A stretch of DNA of 64,000 bases from an uncultured Bacteroidales bacterium (GTDB lineage: Bacteria > Bacteroidota > Bacteroidia > Bacteroidales > WCHB1-69): NCBI GenBank assembly GCA_934699095.1, contig CAKUVI010000001.1:124001-188000 (forward strand), given 5' to 3'. Each line of letters begins with the position of its first letter. Position 1 is the first letter of the stretch. Below are positions 24,103 to 33,422 of the stretch, piece by piece. The notes under the pieces were generated by a model, which was not told the origin of the DNA, searched no databases, and saw nothing but the letters and a program-made list of their open reading frames with translations. Position numbers and translations under genes: made by a program.

Positions 24103-25890
24103 TTAGTCTTCTGAATTGTCGGCAATGAAAATCTGGTATTCCGAGAGGAATTTTGCCTTTGATACAAATCCGATGTATTTTCTGTCACGGGTGATGACCG
24201 GCATATTGAAGTTGCCAGTCCTTTTAAGTTTTTCAAGTACCACAGCGGCGGTGTCATCATCGTAGATGAATTCATCCGGTTCGATCATGAGGTCTTCCAC
24301 ATGGAGTGTGTCATAGAGTTCTTGTTTGAATATCTTGTCGCGGTGGTCGTCCATTACAAGCAGGCCGGAGAAGAGGTTGTTTTCGTCGATCACAACGAAC
24401 AGATTGCGTTTGCAGTGTGCGATGATGTCGGTATAGGTTCTCAGGGTGCTGTGTACGGGTATGGTGAGGATGTTGGTGTCGATGGCACGGTGCCACGGCA
24501 GTTTCCTGAGGGCGTATTTGTCTTTGTTGTGGGTCTTGAGGTTGTCTTTTTCGGCCAGCGGTTGGGTGTAAACAGAATATTTTTCAAAGGGATTGACGCA
24601 TATGAATGAGCAAGCTGCGGTTATCATCAGTGGGATTAGCAGCGTATAGCCAGTGGACGATTCAGCGATCAGAAATATGGCAGTCAGTGGAGCCTGCATC
24701 ACACCGGTCATGACTCCTGCCATTCCGGCAAGGATGAAGTTGACATACGGTAGCTGAACGTTGAATATGACATTTGAGATGTGCGCGACAATGAAACCTG
24801 CAAATGCCCCTATGAACAGGGTGGGGGCGAACACACCTCCGATGCCTCCTGAGGCAGTGGTGAATGTTGTCGCAAACACTTTCAATATCACAAGACCTAT
24901 CAGTGCCAGTATCATAAGCGAGTCTTTGTTCACAAAAGACAGGAGCGGTGAGTTGTTGAACACTTCAGTCCATCTTCCGTTTATGATGAGGTTGATGTAA
25001 GAATAGCCTTCGCCATAGAACGCCGGGAACACATATATCAAAGCACATAGGAGCACACTGCCTATCGCGGCCTTGACGTAGATGTTTTTCACTTTGCGCA
25101 TCTGTTTTTCTATCCAGCGGGAGGTGCGTAGAAAATAGACTGATATGAATCCTGTTAGCGCGCCCAAGATGATGTAGAAAGGGATGTTGGCTACGGAAAA
25201 TGCCTGTGTCGAGTCAATTGCGAACATCACATCCCTCCCGAGGAAAAGTATGCTCATGACTGTTCCTGTGGCGGCCGACAATAGCAACGGCAGTATGGCA
25301 CTGCCGGTAAGGTCGAGCATCAAGACCTCGAAAGTGAATACAAGGGCGGCGATAGGGGCCTTGAAGATGGCGGCCATGGCGGCCGTGGAGCCGCAGGCTA
25401 ACAGCAGCGTTGTCTGTTTTGTGTTGAGATGGAAAAAACGGGCCGTGTTTGAGCCTATTGCCGAGCCGGTCAGTACTATCGGCGCCTCCAACCCGACCGA
25501 TCCGCCGAAACCTACCGTGATGGCACTCGCCACCATAGAGGAATAGACGTTGTGAAACCTCAACATCCCGTCGTTTTTGCATATTGATTTCAACACTATG
25601 CTTACACCATGACTTATGTCGTCTTTCACAACTCTCTTGACAAACCAGATTGTTAGTAAGATACCTATCGGGGGAAATATTAGATAAAGGTAGTTTATGT
25701 CAGCCACTGGAAAGGCGTCGCTCAGTATTTTTGTAGTGAAGTGCAACAGGTTTTTGATTATGATGGCAGCCGTTGCGCCCAAGATGCCTATTATGACACT
25801 CAGAACCAAGACCATGGCCTTGCCCGACAAGTGTTTAAGTATCAACCGGCGTGTCAGTGCGATGGGATATAGTAAAGCTCTTTTTTTCAT
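24103..25890 (-). CDS. ClC-type chloride channel/transporter with CBS domains
   Basis: This 595-residue protein is a polytopic ClC protein. The filter-region motif GGSVGLEAPIVLTGSAIGSN near residue 130 holds the gating Glu (GLEAP), and GGIGGVFAPTLFIGAFAG near 360 is the second filter region. A C-terminal pair of CBS domains spans about 480-590, with TRDRKYIGFVSKAKFLSEY at the end. ClC proteins exchange chloride for protons or conduct chloride. CBS domains often bind adenine nucleotides. It heads a five-gene operon running to the beta-helix lipoprotein. Confidence 0.93.
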   Translation of the reverse strand: MKKRALLYPIALTRRLILKHLSGKAMVLVLSVIIGILGATAAIIIKNLLHFTTKILSDAFPVADINYLYLIFPPIGILLTIWFVKRVVKDDISHGVSIVLKSICKNDGMLRFHNVYSSMVASAITVGFGGSVGLEAPIVLTGSAIGSNTARFFHLNTKQTTLLLACGSTAAMAAIFKAPIAALVFTFEVLMLDLTGSAILPLLLSAATGTVMSILFLGRDVMFAIDSTQAFSVANIPFYIILGALTGFISVYFLRTSRWIEKQMRKVKNIYVKAAIGSVLLCALIYVFPAFYGEGYSYINLIINGRWTEVFNNSPLLSFVNKDSLMILALIGLVILKVFATTFTTASGGIGGVFAPTLFIGAFAGFIVAHISNVIFNVQLPYVNFILAGMAGVMTGVMQAPLTAIFLIAESSTGYTLLIPLMITAACSFICVNPFEKYSVYTQPLAEKDNLKTHNKDKYALRKLPWHRAIDTNILTIPVHSTLRTYTDIIAHCKRNLFVVIDENNLFSGLLVMDDHRDKIFKQELYDTLHVEDLMIEPDEFIYDDDTAAVVLEKLKRTGNFNMPVITRDRKYIGFVSKAKFLSEYQIFIADNSED

Positions 25891-25907
25891 ATTTTTCTAT
25901 TCGGCTG

Positions 25908-25915
25908 CAAATATA
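25908..25915 (-). promoter_or_regulatory. -7 promoter element of the clc-rfbC-truA operon
   Basis: The minus strand reads TATATTTG, matching TAnnTTTG, 18 bases upstream of the clc ATG. Confidence 0.6.
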
Positions 25916-25928
25916 CACTTTTGTTCAT

Positions 25929-25953
25929 AAAAAAAGGCGGTTTTGCACCGCCT
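25929..25953 (-). terminator. Intrinsic terminator of ssb
   Basis: On the minus strand AGGCGGT-GCAAA-ACCGCCT forms a 7-bp stem with a 5-base loop, followed by seven T. It begins 5 bases after the ssb stop codon. Confidence 0.85.
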
Positions 25954-25958
25954 CGGTT

Positions 25959-26399
25959 TTAGAATGGTAGGTCGTCGGAGAAATTCTCTTCCGGCTGAAT
26001 GTTTTCGGGTGGAAGCGGCTGAACTGAACCGTTGTTCACGTTCTGTGTAACAGTGGGCGTGTCGTTGCCTTTGGGTGAGAGAATGGTGAATGTGTTGGCC
26101 TCCACTTCCGTGATGTAGTGCTTCACGCCATTCGCGTCATCCCAGTTGCGTGTGCGCAACCTGCCCTCAAGGTAAATCATTTTGCCTTTCTGCAAATACT
26201 TCTCCGCATTCTCTGCCAATGTGCGCCAACAGATGATGTTGTGCCACTCGGTCTGCTCTATGCGGTTCCCATCCTTGTCCTTGCGGTATTCGGATGTGGC
26301 TAATGAGAAACTTGCGCGCTTGCTTCCGCTTTCGAATGTCCTTACTTCGGGGTCGCGCCCTAAATGCCCCACCAAGATTACTTTGTTGATTTCTGACAT
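25959..26399 (-). CDS. ssb: Single-stranded DNA-binding protein
   Basis: This 146-residue protein has the OB-fold of SSB (NKVILVGHLGRDPEVRTFES, then WHNIICWRTLAENAEKYLQK and LEGRLRTRNW) and the acidic C-terminal tip DDLPF that recruits repair and replication partners. The length is typical. It forms a single-gene unit with a -7 element at 26424-26431 and a terminator. Confidence 0.96.
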   Translation of the reverse strand: MSEINKVILVGHLGRDPEVRTFESGSKRASFSLATSEYRKDKDGNRIEQTEWHNIICWRTLAENAEKYLQKGKMIYLEGRLRTRNWDDANGVKHYITEVEANTFTILSPKGNDTPTVTQNVNNGSVQPLPPENIQPEENFSDDLPF

Positions 26400-26423
26400 A
26401 TTGTTAGTTTTTTTAGTTCAGTG

Positions 26424-26431
26424 CAAAAATA
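26424..26431 (-). promoter_or_regulatory. -7 promoter element of ssb
   Basis: The minus strand reads TATTTTTG, 25 bases upstream of the ssb ATG. Confidence 0.55.
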
Positions 26432-26501
26432 ATAAATTTATTAATTGTTTACAAAAAATTACGAAAAAATTATCAAATAGGTTTTGTTGATAACCCGAAT
26501 G

Positions 26502-27542
26502 CTATTTCGGCTTGTACCCCGACTCCTTCAAGAACCGCTGGCTGTCGGTCATTTTCATCAGGTCCTTGAGAGTGGTGCCCGGGTGGGCTTCCATGTAGCT
26601 CTGCACAATACGGTATCCGATGTACCACCCGAGCCTTCCGGGTGAGGAATTGCCGAAATCGCGTGTGAACGGGGTCTCATCCAACATCCTGCGCACCACA
26701 TCGTCGCCCTTGTCATACAACATGTTCTTTTCAATGAAGTAGTGCCAAACCGCTGATTCGTGCGCCTGCGCCCATTTGTACTGCTCCTTGCTGTATCCAA
26801 GTATATCCTCGGTTGAAGTGTTCGGGAACATTGTCTGTGTGAACATCACCTTCTTCCCGGCGTCAATCATGTTGTCGAGCAACGTCACCAATGTGGCGTC
26901 GGGGAGATGCCTATAGACAAGTGCTTTTGTGAAACAGTCTGTTGCCATGTACTTTTTATCGCAGCGGGCAGCTATGAATTTCGGCATCCCTGCCTGTGAG
27001 TACTGCTTGTAGTTTTGGCCGAGATACATGTCGATGCAGATGAAAATGGTGTTTTCGTATCCGAACACCGACGGCATCTGGAAGTCCAAACCTGAAATCA
27101 ACGTGCAGAAATCCGGGACCTTGACTCCAGGGAAATGTGTCATGTACAAGGAAAGCGCCTGTGTGATCTCTTTTCTGAAGTCGCTCATGTCGGCATACTG
27201 TATTTGTGTGTCCTTGTATAGCTGCTTGATGACAGGGTCGTTGAGATACTCCTTGAGAAATCGCAACATATCCTCGTTGTTCCAGGCCCCTTTCTGAATC
27301 AGGTTCTCGGGATATTTCCCATATAGGGCTGCTATATTTGCCGCTATATTCTTTTGGTCTATCTTGAAAAGGTCTTGTTCATAGCGTAACAAGTTGATTT
27401 CTACATTTTTGGCTTGTTCGGTCTGCTCTTTTGTGATAGCTGGTTTTGCCACTTTCACAGTCTGATTCTTCCTTTTGCATGAGGTGAATGGCAGTATTAC
27501 GAGCAGACACAGAATAATGATAATTGCGTTCCTTTTTTTCAT
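26502..27542 (-). CDS. gldB: GldB-like gliding motility lipoprotein
   Basis: This 346-residue lipoprotein has a signal peptide with lipobox LPFTSC, followed by NLLRYEQDLFKID, the start of the conserved GldB region, and SPGRLGWYIGYRIVQSYMEA near the C-terminus. GldB is needed for gliding in Flavobacterium, yet homologues occur in non-gliding Bacteroidetes, where the role is unclear (family knowledge). The ATG at 27542 is used; a GTG one codon earlier is possible. It is divergent from pyrB, with a 216-base gap. Confidence 0.8.
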   Translation of the reverse strand: MKKRNAIIIILCLLVILPFTSCKRKNQTVKVAKPAITKEQTEQAKNVEINLLRYEQDLFKIDQKNIAANIAALYGKYPENLIQKGAWNNEDMLRFLKEYLNDPVIKQLYKDTQIQYADMSDFRKEITQALSLYMTHFPGVKVPDFCTLISGLDFQMPSVFGYENTIFICIDMYLGQNYKQYSQAGMPKFIAARCDKKYMATDCFTKALVYRHLPDATLVTLLDNMIDAGKKVMFTQTMFPNTSTEDILGYSKEQYKWAQAHESAVWHYFIEKNMLYDKGDDVVRRMLDETPFTRDFGNSSPGRLGWYIGYRIVQSYMEAHPGTTLKDLMKMTDSQRFLKESGYKPK

Positions 27543-27655
27543 CACAGAGAAATTTGCGCAAAAATAGTATTTTTAACGATGGGATATTAGTTGATGGCAG
27601 GTCAAATTTTGTTTTCAAAAAAATATTAACAAAATGAAATGATGGCGTCATTTTC

Positions 27656-27687
27656 TTTGTCGGGAGATAATATTTTTTATATTTTTG
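27656..27687 (+). promoter_or_regulatory. Promoter of pyrBI
   Basis: TTTG (27656-27659), a 20-base spacer and TATTTTTG (27680-27687) form a full Bacteroidetes -33/-7 promoter, one of the clearest in the window. About 65 bases of leader follow. A strong Shine-Dalgarno (AGGAGGT, 27746-27752) precedes the pyrB ATG, which is unusual among the genes here. I see no attenuator hairpin with a U-tract in the leader. Confidence 0.7.
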
Positions 27688-27758
27688 CATTTGGTAAGGT
27701 TTTGTGAGATTGGGGTTATTGCAGAACAATATTAATCAAATATATAGGAGGTTTTATT

Positions 27759-28682
27759 ATGTTAAAAAACAGAAGTTTGATAGACCCGTCGGATTTCACT
27801 CGCGAGGAGTTCCGTGAAATTTTCGATTTGGGTCACCAGATTGTCGCCGACCCGGCGAAGTACAGCAAGAGTTGTGAAGGCAAGATCCTGGCAACTCTTT
27901 TTTATGAGCCGAGCACGCGCACACGCCTGAGCTTCGAGACAGCTATGCTGCGCTTGGGAGGGCAGGTAATCGGTTTCTCAGAGGCCGCTTCCAGCTCAAC
28001 AGCCAAAGGTGAAAGCATCGCCGACACGCTGCGCACCGTTGAGTGCTACGCCGACATCGCCGCAATGCGCCACCCGAAAGAGGGCGCACCGCGCTTGGCC
28101 AGCCACTACATCCACATGCCGCTCATCAACGCCGGCGACGGTGGACACCAACATCCTACCCAGACACTCACCGACATCCTTACCATTGAAAGGCTGCGCG
28201 GCAATGTCGAAAATAAAACCTATGGCTTCTGCGGTGACCTTAAATTCGGACGAACAGTACACTCACTTATTAAATTCCTGAGTAACTACGAAGGTGTGAA
28301 ATTCATCCTGATTTCTCCGGAAGAACTCCGAGTGCCTGAGTATATCCGTGAAGAAATCATCAAGAAAAAAGGCATTCCGTTCCAAGAAGTAGATCAGATG
28401 GAACCCTATATGGGTGAACTCGATTTCCTCTATATGACACGCGTACAAAGAGAACGCTTCTTCAATGAAGAGGATTATATAAGACTGAAAGACCGCTTCA
28501 TCCTTGACAAGGAAAAGATGTCTTACGCCCGCCCCGACACTTATATCCTCCATCCGCTGCCGCGCGTCAACGAAATCAGCACTGAGGTCGATGACGACCC
28601 GCGCGCCCAATATTTCCAACAAGCTAAAAACGGTATGTATGTACGTATGGCTTTGATTCTCAAACTTTTAGGAATTTATTAA
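27759..28682 (+). CDS. pyrB: Aspartate carbamoyltransferase, catalytic subunit
   Basis: PyrB joins carbamoyl phosphate and aspartate in pyrimidine synthesis. The 307-residue product has the carbamoyl-phosphate loop PSTRTRLSFETAM, the family segment SSSTAKGESIADTLRTVE, and HPLPRVNEIS for aspartate binding. The length is typical. It is followed 13 bases later by pyrI, and the two encode the subunits of one allosteric enzyme. Confidence 0.98.
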   Translation: MLKNRSLIDPSDFTREEFREIFDLGHQIVADPAKYSKSCEGKILATLFYEPSTRTRLSFETAMLRLGGQVIGFSEAASSSTAKGESIADTLRTVECYADIAAMRHPKEGAPRLASHYIHMPLINAGDGGHQHPTQTLTDILTIERLRGNVENKTYGFCGDLKFGRTVHSLIKFLSNYEGVKFILISPEELRVPEYIREEIIKKKGIPFQEVDQMEPYMGELDFLYMTRVQRERFFNEEDYIRLKDRFILDKEKMSYARPDTYILHPLPRVNEISTEVDDDPRAQYFQQAKNGMYVRMALILKLLGIY

Positions 28683-28695
28683 AAACCCAGCGACC

Positions 28696-29130
28696 ATGTT
28701 AGAAATCACCAGTATAGAAAAAGGTATTGTCATCGACCACATTACCGCCGGTTACGGAATACAAGTGTTCAACTACCTGAACCTTGACAAGGCCGACTAT
28801 AACGTTGCACTCATCTGCAACGCTTACAGTGAGAAAATGGGCAAAAAGGACATTATCAAGATTAATAATGTCATAGATATCAACTATGATTTTCTTGGCC
28901 TTATCGATCCTAACGCCACTGTCAATATCATTGAGGACGGCAAGACTATCAAGAAAGTGAAACTTGAAGTGCCCGACACCGTGGAGAATATCATCAAATG
29001 CAAGAATCCGCGTTGCGTGACTTCTGTGGAACATTACTTCCCGCACGTGTTCCATCTCGTAAACAAGGAAAAACGCTCATATCGTTGCGAATACTGCGAC
29101 GATATCGTTGTGCCTTATCCAGTGAAGTAA
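28696..29130 (+). CDS. pyrI: Aspartate carbamoyltransferase, regulatory subunit
   Basis: PyrI binds CTP and ATP and holds the catalytic trimers together. The 144-residue product has the nucleotide-binding N-terminal part (GIVIDHITAGYGIQVFNYL) and four zinc cysteines in CKNPRC and CEYC, as in the family. It ends just before a strong intrinsic terminator. Confidence 0.97.
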   Translation: MLEITSIEKGIVIDHITAGYGIQVFNYLNLDKADYNVALICNAYSEKMGKKDIIKINNVIDINYDFLGLIDPNATVNIIEDGKTIKKVKLEVPDTVENIIKCKNPRCVTSVEHYFPHVFHLVNKEKRSYRCEYCDDIVVPYPVK

Positions 29131-29154
29131 TTCAGAGTGTACTCTTTATATTTG

Positions 29155-29196
29155 GGTCCGACAGCCAAAACTGCAGGCTGTCGGACCATTTTTTTT
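29155..29196 (+). terminator. Intrinsic terminator of pyrBI
   Basis: A perfect 12-bp stem (GGTCCGACAGCC 29155-29166 with GGCTGTCGGACC 29176-29187) and a 9-base loop are followed by a run of eight T (29189-29196), 24 bases after the pyrI stop. Confidence 0.92.
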
Positions 29197-29289
29197 GTTA
29201 AACGCCATTGCTGTGCAATGATAATATCACTGTCCTATAAAAAACGTACCTTTTTTAATAAAGGGGTTGCTGAAGGTCGGGATAGTTTA

Positions 29290-29345
29290 TTTAGAATTTA
29301 GAATTTAGAATTTAGAATTTAGAATTTAGAATTTAGAATTTAGAA
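29290..29345. repeat. Tandem repeat: eight copies of TTTAGAA
   Basis: Eight exact 7-base units (56 bases) lie between pyrI and the LutA-like gene. There is no coding frame across it. Such perfect short tandem arrays can change copy number by slippage. Confidence 0.95.
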
Positions 29346-29596
29346 TTGGGGCCATCTGTGGTAGCAGTAGTAATGGCCTGGTCGCCTTTAGTCACTCAAT
29401 GTCAATTTCTTGAAGGGAATTATTAATTGGACAAGGAAATCAGATCTGCCGTATTCTACAAGGATTCACATTGAGGGAGTGTCAACGTCAGCCGCATCCT
29501 GCAGTTGAACTTTGACAGATTGTTTCAGCAGCTATATGAAAGCTTTACCACTCTGCAATGATAAAACTAAAATTATCAATTTTCAATTCTCAATGA
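29346..29596. other. Gene-free stretch
   Basis: Apart from the terminator and the tandem repeat before it, no coding frame, RNA or promoter of note is visible here. The end carries an AT-rich stretch (AATTATCAATTTTCAATTCT) beside the LutA-like stop codon. Confidence 0.5.
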
Positions 29597-30346
29597 TTAA
29601 GCGCCGCGCAGGATGTCAGCTATGTGTATGATTTCAACGTCCATACCATGCTGTTGTTTGTAAGCATCGAGCATTTGCAGGCAGTGTATGTCGGTAGATG
29701 TTATGTACTCTGCTCCTTGATTGTAGGCGCGTTGCACAATTTCCCCTGCCATTTTCTCCGCCGCGGCCGGATTCAGCATTGGAAACCTGCCGTTTGCGCC
29801 GCAGCAGCATTTCTTGTCGTCCAATATAAGATCCAATCCGATGGTGTTCTGGAGCAAAGTCTCTGGAGCATCGTTGGCCGGATATTTGTTCATGGCCGAG
29901 CACGTCTTGAAATAGAACACGCGGTGTCTGAATTCGTTGTTGAGATCCGTGACGCCGAGGACGTTGACGATATAATCGCAAAGTTCGTAAACGTTCTCGA
30001 CAAAAGTGGCCAAGTTAGCCGGTATTGTTGCATTCTTCACCACCCTGTCAAAATCCTTCTTCATAAAGCCGGCACAAGCTGCGTCGGGCACCACGATCGG
30101 GAACACTTTCTTATGGAGTTCACAATATTCTGTGTAGGATTTGATGACTTGGTAGCTTAGGTTTTGAGCGTAGCGAAGTTCACCCTCCATATAGAATCTT
30201 CGGCCGCAGCATGTTGTCTCCTTGTCATAATGGCAAAATTGTCCGAGGCGCTCAAGCACGCTTATGGTGCTCAAGACTGTTTCGCCTTGGAAAAGGTCCA
30301 TCTGACATGGAACGTAAAGGAATACTGTCTGTTGGTTTTCTGACAT
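29597..30346 (-). CDS. LutA/GlpC-like cysteine-rich (CCG-domain) oxidoreductase subunit
   Basis: This 249-residue protein contains two CCG-type motifs (KETTCCGRRF near residue 45 and KKCCCGANGRF near 185) that bind an iron-sulfur cluster, and an intermediate Cys in FKTCSAMNKYP. It matches LutA (YkgE-like) of the lactate-utilisation group, in which LutA, LutB and LutC act together. LutB and LutC are not adjacent. It lies 16 bases downstream of nrdJ, so the two may be cotranscribed. Confidence 0.85.
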   Translation of the reverse strand: MSENQQTVFLYVPCQMDLFQGETVLSTISVLERLGQFCHYDKETTCCGRRFYMEGELRYAQNLSYQVIKSYTEYCELHKKVFPIVVPDAACAGFMKKDFDRVVKNATIPANLATFVENVYELCDYIVNVLGVTDLNNEFRHRVFYFKTCSAMNKYPANDAPETLLQNTIGLDLILDDKKCCCGANGRFPMLNPAAAEKMAGEIVQRAYNQGAEYITSTDIHCLQMLDAYKQQHGMDVEIIHIADILRGA

Positions 30347-30362
30347 TTCAGCGACTCAAATA

Positions 30363-33077
30363 TTAGGAACCACATTTTGCGTAACCGCAGTTGGAGCAGG
30401 TGAGGCAGCCTTCCTTGAATTCCATAGTGTCTTTTTGGTGGCAGTTAGGGCATTCAACTCCTTTCTGGCGTGTGCCGTCGGCTATGAATTTTTTCAGGGC
30501 GCGACAGACACCGTTTCGCCAAGAATTGATGCTCTCCTGACGGAAGTTAAGTCCGGAAATGATGTTGACAACATTGTCAACGGGGATTCCGTTTCTCAGA
30601 AGTGCCGAGGTCATCTTTGCATAGTTCCAGAATTCCTGGTCGAAGCAACGGTCGAGACCGCGGAGGATAACCTCATAGCCGGCTTTGTCGTGATATTTGA
30701 AATCGTAGGATTTGGTGCCGTCTTCATGACGGTTCTTGACGATGATTCCGTGTTCAACCCATTTTGGCAGCAGGAAGCTCTCGTCGCCAGTCTTGCCGGT
30801 GAAAATCTCGTATGGCTTGTCGTTGTAGATGCCGATGTAAGCAACCCAATCCTCATTGTTGTTCTTGAAATGGATGACGTCAGCGTGCAGCTCTTTCGGA
30901 CGTTTGAAGTTCTTGGGTTTCTCTTTTTCCTCTTTTTTCGGTTTTTCAATAGAGTTCAGGACACCGTCGCGAGAGCCTTCACGGTAAACGGTAAGTCCTT
31001 TGCATCCAACTTCCCAAGCCTTCATATAGAGTTGACCTACAACATCTTCTGTAATGTCGGAAGGCAGGTTTACGGTCACAGAGATCGAGTGGTCCACCCA
31101 TTTTTGAACTGAACCTTGGAGTTCCACTTTCTTTATGTAATCAGTGTCGGCAGCTGTTGCCTTGTTGTAAGGTGAGCGGTGCACGAGCTCCATTATCTCT
31201 TTCTCGTCCATCTGTTTCATCTGTTCGAGTGTATAGCCTTGGGTTTCGGCCCAAACCACGAATTTCTGATGGAACACTAAATATTCCTCGAAGAGGTCGC
31301 CGACCGTGTCTTTCACAACGGTTTTCTTGGTGGCCATGTCGTTGGGGTTGATTTTGCGGCGGCGTTTGTAAACCACGTTAAAGGCTGGCTCAATGCCGGA
31401 GGTCGTCTGAGTGCAGATGCTTACGCTGCCGGTCGGGGCGATGGTCAGGAGTGCGATGTTGCGACGGCCGTAGCGGATCATGTCATCATACAATTTCGGG
31501 TCAGCTTCTCGGATGCGGTTTATGAACGGGTTGTGACTCTCTTTGATGCAGGAATAGATGGGGAAAGCACCGCGCTCCTTGGCCATATTCACTGATGAAC
31601 GGTATGCGGCAAGGGCCAACTGCTTGTGGATTTCGGTTGAGAATGCGTTGGCTTCGTCGGTGCCGTAAGTCAGACCTAACGCGGCGAGCATGTCACCTTC
31701 GGCTGTGATTCCCAAACCTGTGCGGCGGCCCTTGAGCGACTGCTTGCGTATCTTGAGCCACAACTCTTTCTCCACACGTTTTACGGATTCGCTTTCAGGG
31801 TCGCTGTCGATTTTCGCCAAAATAGCATCTATTTTTTCCAGCTCGAGGTCTATGATGTCATCCATCAGACGTTGGGCATACTGCACATATTGGCGGAATT
31901 TCGGCATGTTGAAGTTGGCGTTCGCCGTGAACGGGTTGTCAACAAAGCTGTACAGGTTCATGGAAATGAGCCTGCAGCTGTCGTAAGGACAAAGAGGAAT
32001 TTCACCGCACGGATTCGTGGAAACCGTTGCAAAACCCTCGTCTGCATAGCAGTCTGGTATAGACTCTTTCTTTATGTTGTCCCAGAAAAGCACACCAGGT
32101 TCAGCAGATTTCCATGCATTGTGTATTATCTTGTCCCACAGTTTTTTTGCTTCAATATCCCTTTTGACTTTAGGATTTGAGCTGTCAATAGGATATTGCT
32201 GTGTGTATAGGTTTTGGTTTTGGACGCATTTCATAAATTCATCGTCCACTTTAACTGACACGTTGGCTCCGGTAACTTTGCCTTGTGTCATTTTTGCATC
32301 TATAAATTGTTCAGCATCAGGGTGTTTTATTGAGATTGAGAGCATGAGGGCACCGCGTCTGCCGTCCTGGGCGACTTCGCGGGTTGAGTTTGAGTATCGC
32401 TCCATGAAGGGCACAATGCCGGTGGATGTCTGTGCGCAGTTCTGCACATGGCTGCCTGAAGGGCGGATGTGTGAAAGGTCGTGGCCCACACCGCCGCGGC
32501 GCTTCATCAGCTGCACCTGCTCCTCATCCATCTTCATGATGCCGCCGTATGAGTCGGAACTGCCGCTGTTGCCGATGACAAAGCAGTTCGACAATGAGAC
32601 CACCTGGTACGTGTTGCCGATGCCGGCCATTGGGCTGCCCTGGGGAATGACATACTTGAAATGGTCAAACAGCTGGAATATCTGTTTCTCGGTCATCGCA
32701 TTTGGATAACGCTTCTCTATGCGCGCAAACTCGCGGGCCATTCTCCTGTGCATGTCCTCCGGCGTCTGCTCTATGAGCTGCCCGTCCCCGTTCTTCAAGG
32801 CGTACTTGTCTATCCATACGCTCGCGGCCAACTCGTCGCCACCGAAATACTCGACTACCTGAGGGAAAATCTCCTCCTTGGCATACACACGAGGGACAAC
32901 ATTCGCCACCTCCTCGTCAAGTTGGGAATTATCGATCATTGAACTTGTCTCTCCTGCAAATTTTTGCATGGCAGAATTACGATTGGCAATCATCTCGCTC
33001 ATGCTCGACTGCTCCTCTACCTTCTGTTCGACTTCTTCATTTTCTAACATTCCAAAAAGAGATAAATCTTCACTCAT
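30363..33077 (-). CDS. nrdJ: Adenosylcobalamin-dependent (class II) ribonucleotide reductase
   Basis: This enzyme reduces ribonucleotides to deoxyribonucleotides with coenzyme B12 and no oxygen requirement. The 904-residue product shows SSDSYGGIMKMDEEQVQLMK near residue 178, RRGGVGHDLSHIRPSGS near 195, the radical-site loop NPCGEIPLCPYDSC near 357, APTGSVSICTQTTSG near 552, and a C-terminal zinc ribbon (CPNCH, CLTCSNCGYAKCGS). The length with the zinc tail fits the NrdJ group. No cobalamin riboswitch pattern is visible in the 345-base gap upstream. Confidence 0.96.
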   Translation of the reverse strand: MSEDLSLFGMLENEEVEQKVEEQSSMSEMIANRNSAMQKFAGETSSMIDNSQLDEEVANVVPRVYAKEEIFPQVVEYFGGDELAASVWIDKYALKNGDGQLIEQTPEDMHRRMAREFARIEKRYPNAMTEKQIFQLFDHFKYVIPQGSPMAGIGNTYQVVSLSNCFVIGNSGSSDSYGGIMKMDEEQVQLMKRRGGVGHDLSHIRPSGSHVQNCAQTSTGIVPFMERYSNSTREVAQDGRRGALMLSISIKHPDAEQFIDAKMTQGKVTGANVSVKVDDEFMKCVQNQNLYTQQYPIDSSNPKVKRDIEAKKLWDKIIHNAWKSAEPGVLFWDNIKKESIPDCYADEGFATVSTNPCGEIPLCPYDSCRLISMNLYSFVDNPFTANANFNMPKFRQYVQYAQRLMDDIIDLELEKIDAILAKIDSDPESESVKRVEKELWLKIRKQSLKGRRTGLGITAEGDMLAALGLTYGTDEANAFSTEIHKQLALAAYRSSVNMAKERGAFPIYSCIKESHNPFINRIREADPKLYDDMIRYGRRNIALLTIAPTGSVSICTQTTSGIEPAFNVVYKRRRKINPNDMATKKTVVKDTVGDLFEEYLVFHQKFVVWAETQGYTLEQMKQMDEKEIMELVHRSPYNKATAADTDYIKKVELQGSVQKWVDHSISVTVNLPSDITEDVVGQLYMKAWEVGCKGLTVYREGSRDGVLNSIEKPKKEEKEKPKNFKRPKELHADVIHFKNNNEDWVAYIGIYNDKPYEIFTGKTGDESFLLPKWVEHGIIVKNRHEDGTKSYDFKYHDKAGYEVILRGLDRCFDQEFWNYAKMTSALLRNGIPVDNVVNIISGLNFRQESINSWRNGVCRALKKFIADGTRQKGVECPNCHQKDTMEFKEGCLTCSNCGYAKCGS

Positions 33078-33422
33078 AGTGTCTTATCTTAGGTTAATTT
33101 TTTTCAGCTGTCTATTTTTAAACCAACCCCCTCAACCAACATCAAAATGTTAATCCAATCTGTTGCGCATCTTTATAGTAATCAATTTGTTACAAAAAAA
33201 TATACGCAAATTGTTTCAGACTGCTAAAATATATTTTTGAGTTGGATTTTTATACAGTGCTTGTTCTATATTTATTAACAAAAAGCCGTTAATATTTTTT
33301 TTGTGTTGATTATTAAGAAGTTAAAAATTAATGACACCATCCGCGAGATTTTTTAACCAAACCGAGGTGACAACTTTAAAAAACGAAGGCGTTTTTAGGC
33401 CCTCTGATGGATACTCGGGAAG
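33078..33422. other. Gap upstream of nrdJ with a PAP2 terminator-like hairpin
   Basis: This 345-base gap contains an AAAAACG/CGTTTTT hairpin (33379-33396) 27 bases past the PAP2 stop that may end its transcript. The rest is AT-rich. I looked on the minus strand for a B12-box (GCCACTG) and found none, and found no perfect TAnnTTTG close to nrdJ. Confidence 0.5.

Noticed and set aside
33078..33422. Possible cobalamin riboswitch upstream of nrdJ
   Set aside because: I found no B12-box on the minus strand and no matching stem set.
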